64,000 nucleotides of DNA from Gp1-AA133 sp964641665 (GCA_964641665.1 CAZXKO010000070.1:114918-178917), one strand, 5' to 3'. Positions 17,107 to 26,859 are shown, counted from the first letter of the stretch. Notes: a model not told the origin generated them from the letters alone. Made by a program: numbers and translations.

Positions 17107-18665
17107 CCGAACGCGTCGAACTCGCCCACAATGCTGCGCAGCGCCGCGTGCCCAGCATGGTCAATGGCAGGCCGCAGATCCCCTATCTCGGCGTGGGCAA
17201 GTACCAGCCTCGCGGACGCAAACAAGCTCCCCCGATCCGCTCGAGCAAGGACTACCCCGAGAGCGGCGACAAGCGCGTGCCTGACCTCGAAACCGCTCTC
17301 CGCAAGTGCGGCCTGCGCGATGGCATGGTGCTTTCCAATCACCATCATCTGCGCGACGGTGACAAAGTCGCCCTGATGATGCTCGAAGCTGCCGCGAAAA
17401 TCGGCGTCAAAGATCTTCTCTGGTTCCCGAGCGCCTCGTTCCCCTCGCAGAAAGACGCGATCGCCTTGATGGAGAAAGGCGTCATTCATCACATCGAAGG
17501 CTCGATGAACGGCCCGCTCGGCGACTACTGTACCCAAGGCAAGATGCGGGGCATGGGCGTGCTGCGCTCCCACGGCGGACGCTGGCAGGCCATCCAGGAT
17601 GGAGAAGTCCACATCGACGTCGCGGTCATTGCCGCGCCGACCGCCGACGCCTTCGGCAACGCCGACGGTTCGCATGGCAAATCGGCATGCGGTTCGCTCG
17701 GCTTCGCCCTCGCCGACTCCACTTACGCCGATAACGTCATCGTTGTCACCGACAACCTCGTTCCCTTCCCCTGTGTTCCCTGGCAGATTCAGGGCAACAA
17801 CGTGGACTACGTGGTCGAGGTCGAATCCGTCGGCGATCCCGCAAAGATCGTTTCCGGGACGACGCAAATCACGCGCTCGCCCGATCGCCTGCGCATCGCC
17901 GAATTCGTCGCCCGCTTCCTGCGCGAGTCCGGCATCATGAAAAGCGGCTTCTCGTTTCAGGCCGGCGCTGGAGGCATCGCTCTCGCCTTCGTCGACCACC
18001 TCCGCCGCTATATGAAAGAGGATGGCGTAAAGGCCCGCTTCGTCCGCGGCGGCTCGACGAAATATCTGGTGGGGCTGCTCCAGGAGGGATTAACCGACTA
18101 CATCCTCGATGGTCAGACCTTTGATCTCGACGGAATGAAGTCGATCGCCAGCGATGCCCGCCACGTCGCAACCTCGCCGTTTACGTCGTACAACTACCAC
18201 GGCAAGGGAAACTTCGCCTCGATGGTCGACGCCGTCGTTCTCGGCGCCACCGAAGTCGACGTCCACTTCAACGCCAACGTGGTCACCCACTCCGACGGGC
18301 GCCTGCTGCACGGCATCGGCGGTTGGCAGAACTGTCTGTTCTCGGGTTGCAGCATTCTGGCGCTGCCCTCATTCCGCGACCGCATCCCCGTCCTTGTCGA
18401 CGAAGTCACCACGCTCACCGGCCCCGGCGAGATGATCGACGTCGTCGTCACCGAACGTGGCATCGCCATCAACCCGCTGCGCAAAGATCTTCTCGACGCC
18501 GTGAAAGGCTCGAAGCTCCCCATCCGCCCCATTCAGGACATCAAAGCCGAAATCGAGCAAATCTGCGGCGGCAAGCCCGCCCGCCCCAAAATGGGCGATC
18601 GTCCCGTAGCCGTCGTGAAGTGGGTGGACGGCACAGTCCTCGACACAATCTGGCAGGTCGGCTAG
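17103..18665 (+). CDS. citF: Citrate lyase alpha subunit-like protein (CitF family, acyl-ACP transferase)
   Basis: 520 residues, close to CitF length (~510). The ATG at 17103 overlaps the preceding small frame and has a sensible N-terminus. CitF signatures: LRDGMVLSNHHHLRDGDKVA (~72-91), VLRSHGGRWQAIQDGEVHID, AFGNADGSHGKSACGSLGFA, VTDNLVPFPCVPWQIQGNNV, VSGTTQITRSP and, near the end, LTGPGEMIDVVVTERGIAIN. CitF exchanges the acetyl group on the carrier protein for citrate, so the CitE part can cleave citryl-carrier. The partner is the fused CitD-CitE encoded just upstream. Citramalate or another citrate-like acid is possible, since CitF-type enzymes share this sequence. Confidence 0.88.
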   Translation: MTERVELAHNAAQRRVPSMVNGRPQIPYLGVGKYQPRGRKQAPPIRSSKDYPESGDKRVPDLETALRKCGLRDGMVLSNHHHLRDGDKVALMMLEAAAKIGVKDLLWFPSASFPSQKDAIALMEKGVIHHIEGSMNGPLGDYCTQGKMRGMGVLRSHGGRWQAIQDGEVHIDVAVIAAPTADAFGNADGSHGKSACGSLGFALADSTYADNVIVVTDNLVPFPCVPWQIQGNNVDYVVEVESVGDPAKIVSGTTQITRSPDRLRIAEFVARFLRESGIMKSGFSFQAGAGGIALAFVDHLRRYMKEDGVKARFVRGGSTKYLVGLLQEGLTDYILDGQTFDLDGMKSIASDARHVATSPFTSYNYHGKGNFASMVDAVVLGATEVDVHFNANVVTHSDGRLLHGIGGWQNCLFSGCSILALPSFRDRIPVLVDEVTTLTGPGEMIDVVVTERGIAINPLRKDLLDAVKGSKLPIRPIQDIKAEIEQICGGKPARPKMGDRPVAVVKWVDGTVLDTIWQVG

Positions 18666-18775
18666 AGTGAGCCGCGTCTTTTTTGCGGAAAGCCACCGGG
18701 CGAAATCAACCGGTCCGACATCAGTTCGGCCGTGTCAACTCAAAACAACGCTGCGAACGCCGTGGTAGGTGCTCT

Positions 18776-18812
18776 CGCTTGCGACTAGCGACTGAAGACT
18801 AGCGACTGCCTT
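18776..18812. repeat. Degenerate tandem CGACTAGCGACTG repeat
   Basis: GCGACTAGCGACTGAAGACTAGCGACTG. Related strings occur at 10545-10595, 38145-38190, 39250-39395 and 57090-57184. It lies between convergent gene ends. Confidence 0.6.
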
Positions 18813-21800
18813 TCAGAAACTCATCTTCAACGCAAACTGGATCTGACGCGGATCGCGCGCCGCGGTTAAGCTCCCAAATGTCGATGTTCCGAGGATGGTC
18901 GAGTTATTTCCGTTCTGCGGTCCCGACTTAGCGAACAGAAAGTTCGTATGGTTCGGCAGGTTGAAGAATTCCGCGCGGAACTCGATCTCCGTCTTCTCCG
19001 TCGGATGGAAGCGCTTGAACACCGACATGTCCCACGTTATGTAGCCAGGTGCTTGAACTGTGTTGCGCCCCACGTTGCCGAACGAACCCAGCGCAGGATC
19101 GACGAACGCACACGTGTTAAACCATGCTGTCGGAGTGTGAATCTTCGTTGGGGCCGTACAGCTGGGATTCAACGCGACCGTCCCCGCCTTGTTCGGATCG
19201 CCCACCTGGTCCGGACGCTGCGAGACGCCGCCCGCGCCGCCGTCGGCGTTGGCGAAGTTTCCGTTTCCATCCAGCACCGTGAACCAGTTTCCGCTCGACG
19301 CGCTAAGGATGTTGGCCACCTGCCATCCGCCCACCACCTGGTCTACGAATCCGCTCGCATTCCCCAGGAACGTCTTCCCATGTCCAAAGGGCAGCTCGTA
19401 CAGCCCGCTGATCACCAGCCGGTGCCGCACATCGAAATCCGAATTTCCGCGCTCCTCTTCCGGATGGCGGAAGTCCCGGAAGTCGCTATTGTTTTGCGTG
19501 GGTCCCAGGTTCGCGTTCGACGCGATGTCGATGGAGTGTGCCCAGGTATACGAACCCTGCGCTTCCAGTCCGTGCGAGAAACGCTTCTCGTAGTGCGCCT
19601 GCAACGAGTGGTAGCTCGACGAGCCCGTCGACCGGAACCAGTCAATTCCCGTATCAAACACCGGCGCGCAGTCCTCGGGGTGCGCTAGCGAGCAGCCACT
19701 GTTGTTCGGCGGATTGATGAGCGTGGCGAACACCGGCCGCCGGGGGGCGGTTGGGATGGTTGGGTCCGCGGTCGGCTCGGCCTGATTGCCGTTGAAGAAC
19801 GTGTATAGCTTCGTCCCCTTCGACCCCGCATAAGTAATGGAGAAGACGCTGTTGCCGGGCAGTTCTCGCTCCACCTGGAAGTGCCACTGCTGCATATAAG
19901 GCGTGCGCAGATTCTTGTCGACGGAGAAAAAGATGGGAGTGTTCGGATCGACCAGCGCATTCGCCGGGAATCCATCGGCGAGGGTCGGGATTTGCGCCAC
20001 GCGGCAGTCCTGTTGGCCGGGGTTGGCCGCCGAAGCGCCGCATGGCGCCACAAACGATTCGGTTGTGAAAAACGGAGGATTGAATCCCGGACTTGGATTC
20101 GAATACGGGCCATTTTCCTGGCCACCGTAGAAAACTCCGTAGCCCGCGCGTAGCACCGTCTTCGGTTCCACCTGCCAGGCCATTCCGATGCGCGGGGCAA
20201 AATTGTTCGGATCGGAGTTGATCAGCCCGCGGCTGCCGGTCGCGCTGATCTTCACGTACTGCCGGATGAACGGCGTCAGTTGCGCCGTCTGCCCCTTGGG
20301 AACGATGAGCGTGGGGTCGGTCGGATTGCTCAAATCGAACGTCCCCATATCGTTCAGCCGGTCCGAAATCGTACCGAACAATTCATATCGTAGTCCGAGG
20401 TTCAGGACGATCGACGGCGTCACCTTCCAGTCATCCTGTCCGTAAAAGGCGTAGGTGTTCCGGAAATAGTCCACGTTGTGCAGATTGTTGATGCTGCCAC
20501 CGTCGGTCAAGCCCACCAGGAACGAGGCGAACCCTGTTCCGCCTGTGCCCGGAGCCGCAGGATTATCAGTGAGGGTGCTGCTGAACGCAAGTGTTCCCCG
20601 TGGTGCCGCGGGCTGAAAGATCGTGAACTCTTCACGCCGGATCTCGGTGCCGAACTTCCACGTGTGCCGGTTCTTTACCCAGGTCAGATTCTCGGAAACT
20701 GTGTAGGAGTTCTGCAGCTCCTTCGAAGGCAGGAAGGTCGGGCTGCCCAGCGTCGCCACATCGTTGAACGTCAGTTGCGGCAGCCCGCCAATTCCCGACG
20801 CAAACGGAACTCCTGGAAAATTAATGCTCGGGTCGGCCGAAACGTTGGTATTGGCGTTTAGCTGCAGCCGCTGCGAGTTCACCCGGTTGTATCCCAGGCG
20901 GAATTCGTTGATCACCTCCGGCCGGAAGATATGCGTCCAGCTGGTGGCAAAACTCCGGTACGAGTTTTCCTCGTCGCCGCTGAAGAATCCCCCGCCATCC
21001 GCAAGCCCGCCGAATGTCCCCGGAATCGTGCTCGGTTGGTCCTCGTAGCTGAAACGGAAGAAGCCTGTGTCCTTTTCCGTGTACTTTTCGTCCACGCGCA
21101 CGTCAAAGTTGTTCCGAGTTTCGCTCAACACGGGGTTCGCGAGGAAGTTCGTGCCGGTCGCGGTCAGCGGCGTGGCCGCTGGGTACAGCGCGGTCAGCCT
21201 CTGAGCCAGCAGATCCTGCGCGCCCAGGGGAATCAAGTTCGACGGCAGGCCGCCCGAATACGCAAACGGCACTCCGCACAGCCCGGTTGGATTGTTGTTG
21301 GTCGCCGGAACAACTAGCGTTTGCCGCGTGTTGAAAATCTCTCCCGAGTACGTCGCCTGCCCGTTGCAGTCCAGGATCGGAGGCCCGTTCGGCCCCGTCA
21401 CCGGCGTGGGCAGGGTTGGGTCGACCGAACTGTTCAGCACCTGCGAGGTAGTGTCGAGCAGGTCCGAGAAATCCCCGCCCCGCCAGTTCGTCGGTGGGAT
21501 GAACGCCACCTGCGTCTGCGCCTGCCGGATCCGCAGCCCCTCGTAATCCACGAAGAAGAACGTGCGGTTCTTCCCGTTGTAGATTCCGGGGATCACCACT
21601 GGCCCGCCCAGCGTGCCGCCAAACTGGTTCTGCTTGTACGGAGGGGTCGGTTGCGTGGGATCGTCGAAGTAATTGCGCCCATCGAGCTTGTTGTTCCGCA
21701 GAAACTCCCACACCGACCCGTGCACCTGGTTCGTTCCCGACTTGATCACCGCATTAATGATGGCGCCGTTGCCGCGGCCGAATTCCGCGCTGTAAGCGTT

Positions 21801-22484
21801 GGTCTGTACTTTGAATTCCTGCAGCGCCTCAACTGGCGGCTGAATGACGAAGTTCGTCTCATTGAGAAGGTCGGGCAGGTTCGAGTTGTTATCGACGCCA
21901 TCCAGCAGAAAATTATTCTGCAGCGACCGGGCGCCATTGGCGCTGAAGCCGAACGACTTTTCATCGCGCGCCCCCGGTTCGCTGGGGGCAGTCCCCGCGC
22001 TCAACAGCGCCAGCTGTGCGAAATTGCGGCCGTTCAGCGGAAGGTTCGCGACCCGCCGCCCATCGACGACCTGGCCCAATTCTGAGGTCTCGGTCTGCAG
22101 CAGCGGCGCCGCTCCGGTCACGATGACCTGCTCGGTCTGCCGCCCCACCTCGAGCTTCACATTTACCGCCGCCCGCTGTTGCACGTCTAGGTCAATCGAC
22201 TCCGAGACCGCTCGCTTGAATCCTTCCTTCTCGACCGTCACCGTGTACCGTCCCACGTGCAGCGGGCTGGCCACGTAGTCACCCGTTTCGCCGGTCGTAG
22301 TGCTGAAGGTCTGCCCGCGCTCCACGTCGGTGATCGTCACCTTGGCGCCCACGACCACCGCGCCGGTAGGATCCTTCACCGTGCCGACGATGCTGCCCGT
22401 ATCCTTCTGGGCCCAGGAAAGTCCGGCCAGGCCGATGATGACGACATGTAGAAGAACGAGACGGAAGGTGCGCGAGGCTCGCAT
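18813..22484 (-). CDS. Oar-like TonB-dependent receptor with carboxypeptidase-regulatory-like domain
   Basis: 1223 residues, the size of the large acidobacterial Oar-type receptors. Signal peptide 1-~25 (GLAGLSWAQ). Residues ~29-110 form a CarboxypepD_reg-like beta-sandwich: GTVKDPTGAVVVGAKVTITD. The plug domain follows with VIVTGAAPLLQTETSELGQV and NLPLNGRNFAQLALL. A long outer-membrane barrel runs to a terminal Phe (FALKMSF). AAGGAG lies 7 nt before the ATG. These receptors take up large substrates, often glycans or their complexes, using TonB energy. The divergent neighbours are an amidohydrolase and a GH36-like enzyme, so a carbohydrate-related ligand is a reasonable inference. Confidence 0.92.
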   Translation of the reverse strand: MRASRTFRLVLLHVVIIGLAGLSWAQKDTGSIVGTVKDPTGAVVVGAKVTITDVERGQTFSTTTGETGDYVASPLHVGRYTVTVEKEGFKRAVSESIDLDVQQRAAVNVKLEVGRQTEQVIVTGAAPLLQTETSELGQVVDGRRVANLPLNGRNFAQLALLSAGTAPSEPGARDEKSFGFSANGARSLQNNFLLDGVDNNSNLPDLLNETNFVIQPPVEALQEFKVQTNAYSAEFGRGNGAIINAVIKSGTNQVHGSVWEFLRNNKLDGRNYFDDPTQPTPPYKQNQFGGTLGGPVVIPGIYNGKNRTFFFVDYEGLRIRQAQTQVAFIPPTNWRGGDFSDLLDTTSQVLNSSVDPTLPTPVTGPNGPPILDCNGQATYSGEIFNTRQTLVVPATNNNPTGLCGVPFAYSGGLPSNLIPLGAQDLLAQRLTALYPAATPLTATGTNFLANPVLSETRNNFDVRVDEKYTEKDTGFFRFSYEDQPSTIPGTFGGLADGGGFFSGDEENSYRSFATSWTHIFRPEVINEFRLGYNRVNSQRLQLNANTNVSADPSINFPGVPFASGIGGLPQLTFNDVATLGSPTFLPSKELQNSYTVSENLTWVKNRHTWKFGTEIRREEFTIFQPAAPRGTLAFSSTLTDNPAAPGTGGTGFASFLVGLTDGGSINNLHNVDYFRNTYAFYGQDDWKVTPSIVLNLGLRYELFGTISDRLNDMGTFDLSNPTDPTLIVPKGQTAQLTPFIRQYVKISATGSRGLINSDPNNFAPRIGMAWQVEPKTVLRAGYGVFYGGQENGPYSNPSPGFNPPFFTTESFVAPCGASAANPGQQDCRVAQIPTLADGFPANALVDPNTPIFFSVDKNLRTPYMQQWHFQVERELPGNSVFSITYAGSKGTKLYTFFNGNQAEPTADPTIPTAPRRPVFATLINPPNNSGCSLAHPEDCAPVFDTGIDWFRSTGSSSYHSLQAHYEKRFSHGLEAQGSYTWAHSIDIASNANLGPTQNNSDFRDFRHPEEERGNSDFDVRHRLVISGLYELPFGHGKTFLGNASGFVDQVVGGWQVANILSASSGNWFTVLDGNGNFANADGGAGGVSQRPDQVGDPNKAGTVALNPSCTAPTKIHTPTAWFNTCAFVDPALGSFGNVGRNTVQAPGYITWDMSVFKRFHPTEKTEIEFRAEFFNLPNHTNFLFAKSGPQNGNNSTILGTSTFGSLTAARDPRQIQFALKMSF

Positions 22485-22851
22485 TTGTAGCTCCTTAAGC
22501 TTCTGTGCCCGCAGGGAAGAGCGGATCCGGTTCGGCGTGCCGGCCCACGGGTTCCTGGAACTGTGTTTCCCGGGAACTAAAAGCGCATGCTGGCTGCTCT
22601 TTCCTGTATATTACGAACACTTACTTTTACTTTCGTTATGGAGCGATTGTCAAGAATGAAGTTTGCCCGGCGGGAACCGCTGCCGCCCCTCGTCCGCCTT
22701 GGCTGCCGAAGACGGCGGATGGATCGGAATTGTCGATGATTGGCAGCAAAGCTGTGAATCCCCGCGGGCGCACGACGGTTTCGATCCCGCCGCAAACGCG
22801 CTACTATGGCCGGTCCATAATCTGCATTGAGATTGCAGCATTGGAGTTGAA
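22485..22851. other. Divergent intergenic region with promoter signals
   Basis: 367 bp between the TonB receptor (minus) and the amidohydrolase (plus). It contains an AT-rich block at 22600-22660 with a minus-strand TTGACA, and GGAG just before the plus-strand ATG at 22852. No gene is seen inside. Confidence 0.5.
22624..22653 (-). promoter_or_regulatory. Candidate sigma-70-like promoter of the TonB receptor
   Basis: On the minus strand TTGACA (22653-22648) is followed after 18 bp by TAAAAG (22629-22624). The -35 box is perfect and the -10 box matches TATAAT at 4 of 6 positions. It lies about 140 bp before the receptor ATG. Confidence 0.35.
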
Positions 22852-24078
22852 ATGGAAAGCAATCGAAAGTTGAGGTCGCTGCTCGGTTGTCCGGCGGTTT
22901 TGATGCTGCTGGCGCAACTGTTGAGTCTCGGGTCCTTTTCAAGAGCCCAGAATGCCGCCCCGGCCGGCGCGCCGGCGCCACCCGCCCAGATCGGCTACAA
23001 ATCCGCCGCCGACGCTGAACAGAAGAAGACCCTCCTGCTGAAAGACTTCAAGCCCATCTCACGCCTGCACGCCGCCGCCCATCCCGTCGACAAAGCAAAG
23101 TTCTACGTCATCGACGTCCATAACCACGTCAACGACGCCGCCCGCATCGACGAGCACATGCCGCCCGAGCGCGTCGTCGAAGTCATGAACGCCACCAACG
23201 TGAAAACCATCGTGATCCTCACCGGCATGTGGGGCGACAAGCTGCAAGCCGTGATCGACGAGATGGTCAAACCCTACCCCGGACGCTTCCTGGTCTTCAC
23301 TCAACTCGACTACAGCAAAATCAACGACTCGAATTTCGGCGACGAGATGGTCGCGCTACTTCATGACTCGGTGTCCCGCGGCGCCCGCGGACTGAAGTTC
23401 CTCAAAGACCTCGGTCTCGGCGTGCGCGACAAAAACGGCAAGCTCATCGCCATCGACGACCCCCGCCTCGATCCCGTCTGGGAAGAGTGCGGCCGCCTCA
23501 GCATTCCGGTCTTCATCCACAGCGGAGATCCCGAAGCCTTCTTCCTCCCCATCGACGCCACCAACGAGCGTTACGAAGAACTCATCGAACATCCCGACTG
23601 GAGCTTCTACGGCCGCGACTACCCCAGCCTGCAATCGCTGCTCGAAGCCCGCAACCGCGTCTTCGCCAAACATCCCCGCACTACCTTCGTCTCCCTGCAC
23701 ATGGGCTGGCCCGAAAATCTCGACTGGGTCTCGACCATGCTCGACCAGCATCCCAATGTCATGGTGGAATTCGGCGCTCGTGAAGCCGAACTCGGACGCC
23801 AGCCCCGCCGCACCCGCGAACTGTTTCTGAAGTATCAGGATCGCGTCATGTTCGGCACCGACAACGAAGTCACCGAAGCCATGTACCGCAACAATTTCCG
23901 CTGGCTCGAAACCGCCGACGAGTACTTCGACTACTGGGGCGCTCCCGGCCAGGGCCGCTTCGAAATCAGCGGCCTCGCGCTCCCCGACGAAGTCCTCGAG
24001 AAGATTTATCATAAGAACGCCGAACGCCTGTTCCAGCAGTTCCACCCATCCCATGCCGAAAGTAAGGGGGCTCCGTGA
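22852..24078 (+). CDS. Secreted amidohydrolase (amidohydrolase_2-like TIM barrel)
   Basis: 408 residues with a signal peptide ending near SFSRAQN. VIDVHNHV near residue 87 is the H-x-H metal pair, PVFIHSGDP near 220 gives a third His, FVSLHMGWP a fourth, and MFGTDNE near 335 the catalytic Asp. The ligand set of an amidohydrolase_2-type (decarboxylase or lactonase-like) enzyme is therefore complete. The start is well set by GGAG 7 nt before the ATG. Its TGA overlaps the GTG of the next gene (GTGA), so the two are co-translated. A periplasmic lactone or uronate-type hydrolysis step next to a glycoside hydrolase would make sense, but the substrate is not readable. Confidence 0.85.
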   Translation: MESNRKLRSLLGCPAVLMLLAQLLSLGSFSRAQNAAPAGAPAPPAQIGYKSAADAEQKKTLLLKDFKPISRLHAAAHPVDKAKFYVIDVHNHVNDAARIDEHMPPERVVEVMNATNVKTIVILTGMWGDKLQAVIDEMVKPYPGRFLVFTQLDYSKINDSNFGDEMVALLHDSVSRGARGLKFLKDLGLGVRDKNGKLIAIDDPRLDPVWEECGRLSIPVFIHSGDPEAFFLPIDATNERYEELIEHPDWSFYGRDYPSLQSLLEARNRVFAKHPRTTFVSLHMGWPENLDWVSTMLDQHPNVMVEFGAREAELGRQPRRTRELFLKYQDRVMFGTDNEVTEAMYRNNFRWLETADEYFDYWGAPGQGRFEISGLALPDEVLEKIYHKNAERLFQQFHPSHAESKGAP

Positions 24079-26315
24079 GATCCTTTCTTCGCGTTCACTC
24101 CGCTTGCCTCGTTGCATCTACCCTCGCGTTGACCGCGTCCCTGCTGCTCAGCTGCACGCGGCAACAAGCCGGCCCCAAACCGAAGGACCCGCCTACGCGC
24201 CCGTCCGACATCCAGGTCGAACTCAAAACCGGCGGACCCCTGATTCTGACGACTAGCGCCGCGTCGTTCGAAGTTTCACCGTCCGGCTACGTCCAGGCCT
24301 TCCTCCTCAGCGCTGGCAAGCGCCTCACCCTCGACGATCCCAAGCTCGGCCAGCCCGCCGACAGCGACTACCTCGTTCACGACGGCAAGGAAGTCCATTT
24401 CATCCTCGACTTCGACCAGGCCAAGATTCTCGAATCCATCGGAAAATTGGGCCGCGGCAAGCACGTCGAGATTCCGGCCCACCCTCTGGGTCCCGCCGGG
24501 ACGACCGTGCAGCGCATCCTCACGGTCGAAGCCTACGACGACTTTCCGAACCTTCTGCTCTCGACCGTCGATTATAAAAACGTGGGCGCCGATGACCTCA
24601 CCATCGACCGCGTCGTCGAGCAGCAGCACCGCTTCAGCGCAAAGCAGGCGGACCCGAAAGTGTCGCCCTACGACATGTGGTCGTTCCACGGATCCAGCTA
24701 CGAGTGGGGCAAAGACGACGTGGTCCACCTGACCCGCACTTCCTCGCAGCCCAACGCCATGGGCGCCGCCGTGAAAGGGGGCTATGGCGGTGGCATTCCC
24801 GTGGTCGCGTTCTGGACCGCGAACGTGGGCGAAGCCATCGGCCACGTCGAAACCCTCCCGCTCACCCTGTCACTTCCCGTCAAGGTTGACGCCGATCAGC
24901 GCGTCGACGCCGCCGTCAGCATTCCCGCCCAGACTACCCTGAAGCCCGGCGAGTCCTACTCCACGCCGCGCAGCTTCGTGGCCGTCTATCACGGCGACTT
25001 CTACGAGCCCCTCCGGCTGTGGTCGAGCGTTCTGCAGCAAGAGGGCTGGAACATCCCCAAGCCCTCGAACGAGGCCTACAGCATCAGCTGGTGCGGATGG
25101 GGCTACGAATTCAACGTCACTCCTGCGCAGATGGAAGGCACCATCCCCAAGCTCAAGGAACTCGGCATCAAGTGGGCCACGCTCGACGATCGCTGGTTCG
25201 ACACCTACGGCGACTGGAACCCGCGCCCCGAGACCTTTCCCGGCGACTCCATCAAGACGATGACCGACGACTTCCACAAGCAGGGCCTGCTGGTCCAGCT
25301 CTGGTGGTTGCCGCTGGGCGCCGAAGACGGCCAGGGGAAGTGGGAGTCGCACAAGTACATCATCTCGAAAGTCGTGCGCGAGCATCCCGACTGGCTCATC
25401 CTCGACAAGGAAGGGAAGCACGGCCGCATGACCCGCGACCTCGCTGCGCTCTGTCCCGCCGTGCCCGAAGTGCAGGCCTACTACAAACAACTCACCGAAA
25501 AATTCATTCGCGACTGGGGATACGACGGCTCCAAGCTCGACAACATCTACTCCGTTCCCATGTGCTACAACCCCGCGCACCACCACAAGTCGCCCCAGGA
25601 TTCCGTGAACGCCGTGGCCGACGTCTACCGCGTCATCTTCCAGACCACGCGTGCCCTCAAGCCCAACAGCGTGACCCAAAGCTGCCCCTGCGGCACGCCG
25701 CCGTCGCTGGCGTGGCTCCCGTACCTGGACCAGGCGGTCACGGCCGATCCGGTCGGCGCCGTGCAAGTCCGCCGCCGCATCAAGATGTACAAAGCGCTGC
25801 TCGGCCCCGAGTCCGCGGTCTATGGCGACCACGTCGAACTCTCCACCATGGACCGCATCGGCAATAACTGGCGCGAGCACGGCGAAGACTTCGCCTCCAC
25901 CCTCGGCGCCGGCGGCGTGGTGGGCACGAAATTCGTTTGGCCCGAGCTCGGCCCACACTACAAAGAAGTCAACCTCACCCAGCACAAAGACGACGTCTGG
26001 AAAAAGTGGATCGCCCTCTACAACCAGAAGATGCTTTCCAAAGGCACGTTCCTCGACCTGTACGTGTACGGCTACGACGCGCCCGAGGGCTACGCCATCG
26101 AGAAAGACGGGAAGATGTACTACGCCTTCTTCGCTCCCCAACAGAACGCGACCTGGAAGGGGGAGATCGAAATCCGCGGCCTGAAGCCCGGCTCGTATCG
26201 GGTCACCGACTACGTAGAAGGCAAGGACCTCGGCGTCATCGAAGCGGGAGCGGGCACCGTTCCCAAACTTTCAGCCAGCTTCAAAGACCACCTGCTCCTG
26301 GAGGTCAGCCGCTGA
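24075..26315 (+). CDS. Alpha-galactosidase-like glycoside hydrolase (GH36/GH27 clan) lipoprotein
   Basis: 746 residues, starting at a GTG. Lipobox LLLSC (Cys27) follows a hydrophobic run. The first ~300 residues are a beta-sandwich as in GH36. The TIM barrel begins near YSISWCGWGYEFN (~337-349); KWATLDDRWFDTYGDW matches the LDDGW-type strand and GYDGSKLDNIYS near 479-490 carries the likely nucleophile Asp in K-x-D. A short beta domain closes the protein. GH-D clan enzymes cleave alpha-galactosides and related alpha-linked sugars. It sits in an operon with the amidohydrolase and is divergent from the TonB receptor, suggesting a small glycan-use locus. Confidence 0.8.
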   Translation: MRSFLRVHSACLVASTLALTASLLLSCTRQQAGPKPKDPPTRPSDIQVELKTGGPLILTTSAASFEVSPSGYVQAFLLSAGKRLTLDDPKLGQPADSDYLVHDGKEVHFILDFDQAKILESIGKLGRGKHVEIPAHPLGPAGTTVQRILTVEAYDDFPNLLLSTVDYKNVGADDLTIDRVVEQQHRFSAKQADPKVSPYDMWSFHGSSYEWGKDDVVHLTRTSSQPNAMGAAVKGGYGGGIPVVAFWTANVGEAIGHVETLPLTLSLPVKVDADQRVDAAVSIPAQTTLKPGESYSTPRSFVAVYHGDFYEPLRLWSSVLQQEGWNIPKPSNEAYSISWCGWGYEFNVTPAQMEGTIPKLKELGIKWATLDDRWFDTYGDWNPRPETFPGDSIKTMTDDFHKQGLLVQLWWLPLGAEDGQGKWESHKYIISKVVREHPDWLILDKEGKHGRMTRDLAALCPAVPEVQAYYKQLTEKFIRDWGYDGSKLDNIYSVPMCYNPAHHHKSPQDSVNAVADVYRVIFQTTRALKPNSVTQSCPCGTPPSLAWLPYLDQAVTADPVGAVQVRRRIKMYKALLGPESAVYGDHVELSTMDRIGNNWREHGEDFASTLGAGGVVGTKFVWPELGPHYKEVNLTQHKDDVWKKWIALYNQKMLSKGTFLDLYVYGYDAPEGYAIEKDGKMYYAFFAPQQNATWKGEIEIRGLKPGSYRVTDYVEGKDLGVIEAGAGTVPKLSASFKDHLLLEVSR

Positions 26316-26437
26316 AAGCGACACCCGCAGCAGTTAACGACCCACCAAATGCCAACGATGGGTGCAGTCTTGGGAAGGGCACGCCTTCAGAAGGGGCCCG
26401 CCTTCAGGGGTTGCGGCAGGCTCTTGATTCGTATCAG

Positions 26438-26457
26438 GGCGCGCCTTCAGGCGCGCC
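26438..26457. repeat. REP-like palindrome family D (GGCGCGCCTTCAGGCGCGCC)
   Basis: Palindromic arms around CTTCAG, preceded by GTATCAG. The same unit is at 38074-38093, in inverse orientation at 54851-54868, and with GGCATGCC arms at 55991-56010. Confidence 0.8.
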
Positions 26458-26565
26458 GTTAGAGTGGAACAAAGAACCGGCTTCAGCCGCTGTCCGGAGC
26501 GTCTCCCGAAAGGCGGTACTGGCATGGCAGCGGGCAGGGCACGACTTCAGTCGGGGGCTCAATCG

Positions 26566-26740
26566 AAAGGAGGGAGTTACAACGGCGTGCCGGAGGACAA
26601 CGTGCGGCTCACAACAGGACAAGCTCCAACGTGTGCAGAAAAGTTAAAACTGTCATCCTGAGCGAAGTGAGGCGTCAGCCGAACGCAGTCGACGGACCCC
26701 ATGTTTGTTTGCAGCACCGCTGGCCCAAACAACTTCTCAG
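26566..26740 (+). repeat. Left copy of a ~175-bp direct repeat flanking the beta-repeat lipoprotein gene
   Basis: It runs from AAAGGAGGGAGTTAC to CCCAAACAACTTCTC and is clearly homologous to 28652-28826 in the same orientation. The last part is a family A unit (TGTCATCCTGAGCGAAGTGA). In both copies one frame reads alike (GGSY..V.E.NVR.TT.QA) and stops at the TGA of the family A unit. Confidence 0.8.
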
Positions 26741-26808
26741 TTGAAATGGTTCTGCGAGCGCCTGAGGTGGGCTTCTGGCGCGCTAGGTGAGCTCTCCGTG
26801 GCCGAGCG

Positions 26809-26838
26809 AAAAGGGCCGGGCTATCATCAGCCCGGCCC
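26809..26838 (-). terminator. Rho-independent terminator of the beta-repeat lipoprotein gene
   Basis: On the minus strand a perfect 10-bp stem GGGCCGGGCT/AGCCCGGCCC with a 6-base loop is followed by TTTT. It lies 22 bp after the stop codon. Confidence 0.8.
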
Positions 26839-26859
26839 GATCCAACGCCGCTCCCCGTT

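Larger units (their letters stand above)
26316..26859. other. Repeat-filled intergenic region
   Basis: 544 bp with no gene. It holds a REP-like palindrome (26438-26457), the left copy of a long direct repeat (26566-26740) and the terminator of the lipoprotein gene (26809-26838). Confidence 0.7.
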
